A stretch of DNA of 64,000 nt, from assembly GCA_964586395.1 (NCBI GenBank), contig CAZPGP010000003.1:1-64000 (forward strand). Reading direction: 5' to 3'. This document shows, one piece after another, positions 59,142 through 64,000 of the stretch (within the stretch, counting starts at the first letter, position 1; every line of letters begins with the position of its first letter). The position numbers and the translations under genes were made by a program. This stretch comes from DATEFF01 sp964586395. GTDB taxonomy: Bacteria; Patescibacteriota; Saccharimonadia; Saccharimonadales; EFPC-124. The notes beneath the pieces were generated by a model, which worked only from the letters and a program-made list of their open reading frames with translations, was not told the DNA's origin and searched no databases.

Positions 59142-59186
59142 TAAATGGGGCGGACCGACAGACAGGACCCCTTCCTATATTTTTGT

Positions 59187-59384
59187 TTGACTAACTTTCG
59201 TTGTCGAGCGTACAATGAAAATGGTTTTCTTATTCTCAACAAGAGATAACCGACTGACTGCTTTTCAAACACTTTTAAGAATAATCTGATACACCCTTGG
59301 ACCTCAGGCAGAATTTGCGACATCCGTGACGACTGCCTGGTGCGACACCGCGCTTACCATGCGGTGTGTCGTGAAAGGAATGCT
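59187..59384 (+). promoter_or_regulatory. Promoter and structured leader of rny
   Basis: TTGACT (59187-59192), 18 bases, TACAAT (59211-59216). The leader of about 160 bases contains two hairpins: CAGGCAG with CTGCCTG (about 59308-59338) and CGACACCGC with GCGGTGTGTCG (about 59343-59371), the latter just before the AAAGGA ribosome binding site. A long structured leader is unusual in this window. Confidence 0.6.
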
Positions 59385-60902
59385 ATGGAAATAGCTGCTA
59401 TATTGGCCGCAATACTTGCTGGTATTGCTGGTGGTGTTGGTGGTACAACGTTTTGGGCCAAGAAACAGGGCTCGTCTGGTGCGCAGAAGGCTGAAGAGAT
59501 CGTCTCTAAGGCCAAGCGTGAAGCCCACGACGTCCTGCTCGAAGCCAAGAAGAAGGCTCTAGCCGTAACCGACGAAGCCAACAAGAACGAACAAAGCCGC
59601 CGCAAAGAAATTAAAACCGCCGAGAACCGCGTTGCTGACCGCGAGCAAAGCCTCGACCGCAAGCTCGATGAGCTCGACAAGCGTGCCGAAAAACTCCGCA
59701 AAGAGGAAGTCGACGTCGACAACCTCAAGCAGGAAATTCGCGACATCCGTAGCAAGCAACAGGAGAAGCTAGAGAAAATCGCTGGCTTATCCAAGAAGGA
59801 CGCTGCTTCTAAGCTCATGGCAATGACCGAGCGCGACATCAAGAACGACCTCGTCGGCTTGGTCGCGAAGCTCCAGGCAGACGCAACTCGCGATGCTGAG
59901 GAACGTGCTCAGACTGTCTTGGTCACCGCGATGGAGCGCATGGCGAGCGAAGTGACCGCCGAGAAGACCGTCACTGCCGTCAAGCTCGAAGACGAAGAGA
60001 TGAAGGGCCGTATCATCGGCAAGGAAGGCCGCAACATCCAGGCGCTGCAGCGCGAAACTGGTGTTGATGTGCTGGTTGATGATACTCCTGGTATGGTTAT
60101 CCTGAGCAGCTTCGACCCAGTTCGTCGCCAAGTTGCTCGCGTCGCGCTTGAGTTGCTGATGAAGGACGGCCGCATCCACCCGGCTCGCATCGAGGAAGTT
60201 GTCGCCAAAGCTCACAAGCAAATCGACAAAGAAATCGACCAGGCTGGTGAAGACGCTGCCCGAGAAGTCGGCGTTGTTGGCATCCCTAAGGAAGTCCTGC
60301 GCCTGTTGGGTGAACTCAAGTTCCGCACTAGTTATGGCCAGAACGTCCTGAAACACTCGACCGAAATGGCGCACATCGCCGGCATGATCGCCGAGGAGAT
60401 TGGCGCTGATGTACGCACCGCCAAGTACGCTGCGCTGATCCATGATATGGGCAAGGCGCTGACCCACAAGATGGAAGGCAAGCACCACCACATTAGTGGT
60501 GAGATGGCTCGTAAATACGGCGTGCCTGAGGAAGTCGCTACCGCTGCTGAGCAGCACCACGACGACGTCGAAGCCACAACGCCAGAAGCATTGATCATCC
60601 GTGTTGTCGACGCACTGAGTGCGGCTCGTCCAGGAGCGCGAAACATCAGCGCTGAGAACTTCGTCGAACGCATGCGCGAGCTGGAGAATGTCGCCACGAC
60701 CTTCGATGGCATCGACAAAGCCTACGCTATTAGCGCTGGCCGCGAAATCCGCGTGGTTGTGAAGCCACAATCTATCGATGACCTCAGCGCCATCAAACTC
60801 GCTCGCGACATCGCCACCAAAATCGAAAGCACGATGCAGTACCCTGGTACGATCAAGGTGAATGTTATCCGCGAAACTCGCGCGATCGAATACGCTAAAT
60901 AA
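59385..60902 (+). CDS. rny: Ribonuclease Y
   Basis: 505 residues from ATG 59385 with AAAGGA upstream; the earlier ATG 59340 lies in the leader hairpins. N-terminal TM helix (about 2-22), a long coiled coil (about 30-180), the KH domain with DEEMKGRIIGKEGRNIQALQ, and the HD domain with LKHSTEMAHIAGMIAEEIGA and the HDMGKAL metal motif, plus the C-terminal ARPGARNISAENFVERM segment. RNase Y is a membrane-bound endonuclease that starts mRNA decay. ymdB, its usual neighbour, is 2 kb downstream. Confidence 0.96.
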   Translation: MEIAAILAAILAGIAGGVGGTTFWAKKQGSSGAQKAEEIVSKAKREAHDVLLEAKKKALAVTDEANKNEQSRRKEIKTAENRVADREQSLDRKLDELDKRAEKLRKEEVDVDNLKQEIRDIRSKQQEKLEKIAGLSKKDAASKLMAMTERDIKNDLVGLVAKLQADATRDAEERAQTVLVTAMERMASEVTAEKTVTAVKLEDEEMKGRIIGKEGRNIQALQRETGVDVLVDDTPGMVILSSFDPVRRQVARVALELLMKDGRIHPARIEEVVAKAHKQIDKEIDQAGEDAAREVGVVGIPKEVLRLLGELKFRTSYGQNVLKHSTEMAHIAGMIAEEIGADVRTAKYAALIHDMGKALTHKMEGKHHHISGEMARKYGVPEEVATAAEQHHDDVEATTPEALIIRVVDALSAARPGARNISAENFVERMRELENVATTFDGIDKAYAISAGREIRVVVKPQSIDDLSAIKLARDIATKIESTMQYPGTIKVNVIRETRAIEYAK

Positions 60903-60919
60903 GTTCTGTTTTAGCAGCC

Positions 60920-60958
60920 AGCCCCGCCCAGTGGCTTCGATACCACAAGGGCGGGGCC
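60920..60958. terminator. Hairpin between rny and the convergent cassette
   Basis: GCCCCGCCC (60921-60929) with GGGCGGGGC (60949-60957) and an inner GTGG/CCAC pairing. GC-rich, no T run. Confidence 0.65.
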
Positions 60959-61021
60959 GCTGACGTCGGTATTCGACGGCTATACGTCTGAGCTGATCAA
61001 AAAATCAGCCGCACGACGCGT

Positions 61022-61411
61022 TCAGACCGTCTCTTCCCAAATCTGGCCCCTTTGGAAGCTGGCCTGTTTGGCCCTGAGCTTCCTGCGGTAGCGCTTTTGG
61101 AGAGCCTTCAGGTAGTCTTCATGGAGGAGCATCTTCACGAGCGCAGCATGCCACACTTCTGTGCCCGCCCTCATGTCAGCGTGGCACGGAAACACTAAGG
61201 GCTCATCGGCGAACTCGCGCGTCTCGAAGCCGGAGGTAGCAACAATGCGGCGAGACGCTGTGGCCTGCCACGTTTCACGGGGGCTGGCGGTCGTTCCGGC
61301 GATCTGCCGTTCGATTTCCAGCCGGGCCTGGAGGGTGAAGGTGACGGATTTTAGTCCTCTCGTGAACGTAAACGCAACGTTGCCAACAAAGACACGTCTA
61401 TCTTTCGACAT
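61022..61411 (-). CDS. Unknown 129-aa protein of a GC-rich single-gene cassette
   Basis: 129 residues from ATG 61411, preceded by AAGGAGTAGTG; the longer frame to 61501 runs into the mscS promoter region. Sequence SKDRRVFVGNVAFTFTRGLK, VTFTLQARLEIERQIAG, then VFPCHADMRAGTEVWHAALV with a Cys/His pair, and a strongly basic end (LQKRYRRKLRAKQASFQRGQ), which suggests nucleic-acid binding. No family recognised. Antisense to its neighbours, with own hairpin and GC-rich codons. Confidence 0.6.
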   Translation of the reverse strand: MSKDRRVFVGNVAFTFTRGLKSVTFTLQARLEIERQIAGTTASPRETWQATASRRIVATSGFETREFADEPLVFPCHADMRAGTEVWHAALVKMLLHEDYLKALQKRYRRKLRAKQASFQRGQIWEETV

Positions 61412-61536
61412 CACTACTCCTTGAGAGGGCGGCCTGACAAGTACACATGGTAACACATAGCAGCGGCATTGTGGTCGAAGTTGGTCGCTATATTGCAACA
61501 ACCAGGTAAAGTCGCGTACTATGGAGATAACGCGCT

Positions 61537-62484
61537 ATGACATACTTTGCACAAATCTTGGATGAAGGGGCAGTAGACACTCTACAGAAGATCTTTACGG
61601 GGAATTCGATTCTGATTCTTATCGCTGCTTTTATTGCAGCCTACATAGTGAGCGCAGTAGTGGCCGGGATTATTATCAAGATCGCCAAGGTCATCTCCGT
61701 TCGCTCCGATTCCGCGTCCAATGAAGAGACGAGTATTCGTCTGCGACGAGTTGAGACATATCTTAGCGTAGCGATCGCAATTATCCGCGCGCTCATTATG
61801 GGCGTGGCGGCGTACATCGCATTTGGATTTATTATTCCGGAACAGGGCGGCCTGCTGACGACCATTGGTGCAGGTACAGTATTTGTCGTGATCGCTAACG
61901 CAACCGTTGCGCCACTGCTGCGCGATTTTACTTCTGGTGTTGTGATGATCGTGGAGCGTTGGTTTACTGTCGGTGATTTTGTGCGCATCGAGCCATTCGC
62001 CGACGTGGGTGGCGTGGTTGAGCGGATTACGCTTCGTTCGACAAAGCTCCGCGATCTTAACGGTGAAACGGTATGGCTGCACAACCAATACGTGCAAGGT
62101 GTGAAGGTCACGCCGCGCGGTGTGCGTACTATGGCGGTGGATGTGTTTGTTCGCAAGCTTGAGGCTGGCACAAAGCTAGTCGAAGAAGTTGCCACGACGT
62201 TGCCGAACGGTCCTACGATGCTGGTTAGCCCTCTCAAGATCGAAGAGACCGAGAAGCTCGCTGACGATCTGTGGCGCATTACCGCTGTTGCCAAGACGGC
62301 GCCGGGCCGCGAATGGTTGATCGAGAAATTTATCGCCGATGCGCTTAAAGATAATGATAAGCATCGCAAGGATCACTTGATCGTCTACGGACCTCTTGTC
62401 CGTTACGCTGACGAGTTGGCAGAGAAGCGCTTCCGCCGCGCGGTCCGTGCCAACCTCCGAGCCGACGACGGTGACGACGTATAG
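61537..62484 (+). CDS. MscS-family mechanosensitive channel
   Basis: 315 residues: TM helices at about 25-50, 78-98 and 107-130, the last being the pore helix (GAGTVFVVIANATVAPLLRD), then the MscS beta domain: VMIVERWFTVGDFVRIEPFA, VGGVVERITLRSTKLRDLNG, and ETVWLHNQYVQGVKVTPRG. The C-terminal alpha/beta domain follows (REWLIEKFIADAL). Such channels open on membrane tension and release osmolytes. It begins at ATG 61537 after GGAGAT. Confidence 0.9.
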   Translation: MTYFAQILDEGAVDTLQKIFTGNSILILIAAFIAAYIVSAVVAGIIIKIAKVISVRSDSASNEETSIRLRRVETYLSVAIAIIRALIMGVAAYIAFGFIIPEQGGLLTTIGAGTVFVVIANATVAPLLRDFTSGVVMIVERWFTVGDFVRIEPFADVGGVVERITLRSTKLRDLNGETVWLHNQYVQGVKVTPRGVRTMAVDVFVRKLEAGTKLVEEVATTLPNGPTMLVSPLKIEETEKLADDLWRITAVAKTAPGREWLIEKFIADALKDNDKHRKDHLIVYGPLVRYADELAEKRFRRAVRANLRADDGDDV

Positions 62485-62531
62485 CGAGTTAGCCGCTTGC
62501 GTTCCCGCAAACTCATTGTCATACTGGGGTT

Positions 62532-62894
62532 ATGGCAGAGCTCAGTTATGACGACGTTCGCCGAGCCGCACAGGACGCTATGCGGGATCTACAGAGCGTT
62601 GTCTACGGGCTCCAGAACTCTCATAACGAACTCAAGCGATCTGTCCAACAGAGCAACCAGTATCAGCTGAGCGATATTCTTTCGAAGCTCCAAGCTGTCC
62701 AGCAGCAAATTAACACGCTCCACGCCACAGTTCGCAATACCAGCGCACAACCGGCCGCAATCCATTACAATATCCAGGCCAGCGTAAGTGAGCTTCATCG
62801 GCGCCTGACACGCGTCGAGCAATTTGTGGAATTAACCTATCAATACTTTGACGCGCTAAAGCGTGAAGAAGGCGAAGAATTCAAGAGCGCTTAG
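62532..62894 (+). CDS. Small coiled-coil protein of unknown function
   Basis: 120 residues, soluble, nearly all helical with Gln-rich heptads (QSVVYGLQNSHNELKRSVQQ; ILSKLQAVQQQINTLHATVR; ASVSELHRRLTRVEQFVELT). No TM, no Cys. I know no family; it could be a cytoskeletal or complex-assembly helper. It lies between mscS and ymdB, 14 bases before the latter. The nearest -10-like element is six to seven bases before the ATG. Confidence 0.7.
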   Translation: MAELSYDDVRRAAQDAMRDLQSVVYGLQNSHNELKRSVQQSNQYQLSDILSKLQAVQQQINTLHATVRNTSAQPAAIHYNIQASVSELHRRLTRVEQFVELTYQYFDALKREEGEEFKSA

Positions 62895-62908
62895 GGGTGC
62901 GCTAAACT

Positions 62909-63721
62909 ATGACCAAATTTCTGCGTATTTTGTATGTTGGCGACATTATGGGCAGTCCCGGGCGAGCTGTTGTCGGCCATGTTTTGCCCGAGCTTATCCA
63001 GGAGCATAAAGTCGACCTCACCATAGCGCAGGCCGAGAACGTGACCCACGGCAAGGGCATGAGCCCGGCGCACATGCGTGAGCTGCAGGGCATGGGCGTG
63101 CAGTTTTTTACGGGCGGCAATCATACTATCGAACGCCCGGCTATTTTGCCGCTGCTGGCCGACCCTGCCGAGCCAGTTATTGCGCCTGTCAACCAGCCAG
63201 GCGTCGAGCAGGGATGGGGTGTTAAGGCGGTGAGTACGTCGCACGGCATCGTGCAGGTTATTAGCTTGCTTGGCACGGTGTTCCCGAATATCAACGGACA
63301 CATGCAGAATCCGCTGCAGGCAATGGATGCAATCTTGGCGCGTACGCCTGGTCCATACGTTGCGCGCATCGTGAATTTCCACGCCGACTGGTCGAGCGAG
63401 AAGCGCGTGATTGGTTATTATCTGGACGGTAAGGTCAGTGCCGTGATTGGCGACCACTGGCACGTCCCGACCGCCGACGCGATGGTTTTGCCAAAGGGCA
63501 CGGCACACATTACCGATGTTGGCATGGTGGGGACGTTACACTCGTCGTTAGGCGTGAGCCTCGGTACGATCATCGACCGCTGGCGTGACGGCACGGTGAA
63601 CCGAAACGATATTGCCGAGCGCCCACCGTATCAGTTCAACGCAGTTCTTATAACTATTGATCCAAAAACTGGACTGGCTCAGTCTATCGAGCCAGTCCAG
63701 AAAATTGTTGAGTCGCTTTAG
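62909..63721 (+). CDS. ymdB: YmdB-family metallophosphoesterase (2',3'-cyclic nucleotide phosphodiesterase)
   Basis: 270 residues. ILYVGDIMGSPGRAVVGHVL carries the first Asp; AQAENVTHGKGMSP and FFTGGNHTIER (usual G-N-H-x-W-D) carry the Asn/His ligands; VNFHADWSSEKRVIGYYLDG and VIGDHWHVPTADAMVLPKGT match V-D-F-H-A-E-A-T-S-E-K and G-T-H-T-H-V of canonical YmdB. The GNH-to-TIER change drops one conserved Asp. In B. subtilis ymdB is next to rny. Here rny is 2 kb upstream. The 3' end of the coding sequence contains the terminator of the convergent gene. Confidence 0.92.
   Translation: MTKFLRILYVGDIMGSPGRAVVGHVLPELIQEHKVDLTIAQAENVTHGKGMSPAHMRELQGMGVQFFTGGNHTIERPAILPLLADPAEPVIAPVNQPGVEQGWGVKAVSTSHGIVQVISLLGTVFPNINGHMQNPLQAMDAILARTPGPYVARIVNFHADWSSEKRVIGYYLDGKVSAVIGDHWHVPTADAMVLPKGTAHITDVGMVGTLHSSLGVSLGTIIDRWRDGTVNRNDIAERPPYQFNAVLITIDPKTGLAQSIEPVQKIVESL
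63661..63700 (-). terminator. Terminator of the MFS gene, inside the ymdB coding sequence
   Basis: Perfect 12-bp stem CTGGACTGGCTC / GAGCCAGTCCAG (63669-63680, 63689-63700) with an 8-base loop. On the minus strand it is followed directly by TTTTT, so it is an intrinsic terminator for the MFS gene, which stops at 63725. It lies wholly within the last 20 codons of ymdB. Confidence 0.8.
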
Positions 63722-63724
63722 CGT

Positions 63725-64000
63725 CTAGATGCCAGGGATGGCAGCCATGGACTCGGCTTCGCTTTCGAGGCGATCACCTTCGTCATTGTTCACTTTGCGG
63801 TTCCTCAGAACAACCAGCGCAACGATACTCGCAGCAACGGCGAATACAATTGCGGCCAGGAAGCCTTGCTGGAATCCATGAACCATTGCCTCAGGCAGAG
63901 CGGCTGGGTTACCATGTGCGGCAGCCATTTTATCGTTGGTCGCCTGAGTCGAAATAACACTCAGAACGGCCAGGCCAATTGCGCCACCAATCTGCTGTGA
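63725..64000 (-). CDS. MFS drug-efflux transporter, C-terminal fragment (cut by window edge)
   Basis: 92 codons open to the window end, starting SQQIGGAIGLAVLSVISTQA and TNDKMAAAHG, followed by a TM helix (GFLAAIVFAVAASIVALVVL) and a cytoplasmic tail ending in ESMAAIPGI. The QQIGGAIGLAVLS segment is typical of the EmrB/QacA (14-TM, DHA2) branch near its last helices. An ATG at 63928 is internal. Confidence 0.75.
   Translation of the reverse strand, partial: SQQIGGAIGLAVLSVISTQATNDKMAAAHGNPAALPEAMVHGFQQGFLAAIVFAVAASIVALVVLRNRKVNNDEGDRLESEAESMAAIPGI

Overview
The window looks like a scaffold from a Candidatus Saccharibacteria (TM7, Patescibacteria) genome, or a close CPR relative. The evidence is the compact layout, the absence of any biosynthetic pathway, many short Patescibacteria-type envelope proteins, a type IV pilus/ComEC uptake set, and core genes (ftsH, murJ, lepA, dnaK, recA, ruvABC, rny) interleaved with small unknown genes. 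The genetic code looks standard: several real genes end in TGA. Four runs of exactly 100 N are scaffold gaps. One of them (31852-31951) is flanked by an identical 55-base repeat and is probably an assembly artefact.

Layout. 1-7.7 kb: nudix fragment, histidine phosphatase, tilS, ftsH, murJ, lepA and a small anchored protein. 7.7-18 kb: two very large surface proteins on the minus strand, sharing the same cytoplasmic/TM anchor module and near-identical promoters. 18-24 kb: a tightly overlapping minus-strand F1-ATPase-like operon (b-, delta-, alpha-, gamma-, beta-, epsilon-like). In place of subunits a and c it begins with a secreted/membrane protein whose C-terminal hairpin resembles subunit c but lacks the ion-binding carboxylate. 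24.7-33.4 kb: the heat-shock locus hrcA-grpE / dnaK / dnaJ, with CIRCE operators before hrcA and dnaK and a variant before dnaJ, split by accessory genes. 33.4-38.3 kb: three consecutive putative zinc metallopeptidases. 38.8-41.3 kb: retropepsin-like protein plus RimK, DUF192, tRNA-Lys. 41.6-51.3 kb: comEC, yebC, ruvC, a glycan-modification cluster, ruvA-ruvB, PH-domain and GNAT proteins. 51.9-58.2 kb: pilin, PRC-barrel, recX-recA, a lamin-tail surface protein, and a pilus locus with a degenerate PilB-like ATPase broken by a gap. 58.2-64 kb: tsaE-tsaB, rny, mscS, ymdB and the end of an MFS transporter.

Three themes stand out. First, the F1-like operon looks like a rotary ATPase coupled to something other than a standard proton channel, possibly to an extracellular ectodomain. 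Second, several compact, visibly GC-richer cassettes of one or two unknown small genes sit between core genes, each with its own hairpin and in most cases a good promoter (about 26.6, 31.4, 38.3, 51.4 and 61.0 kb). Third, about ten genes have a TATAAT-like -10 box only 6-9 bases before the start codon, implying leaderless mRNAs.
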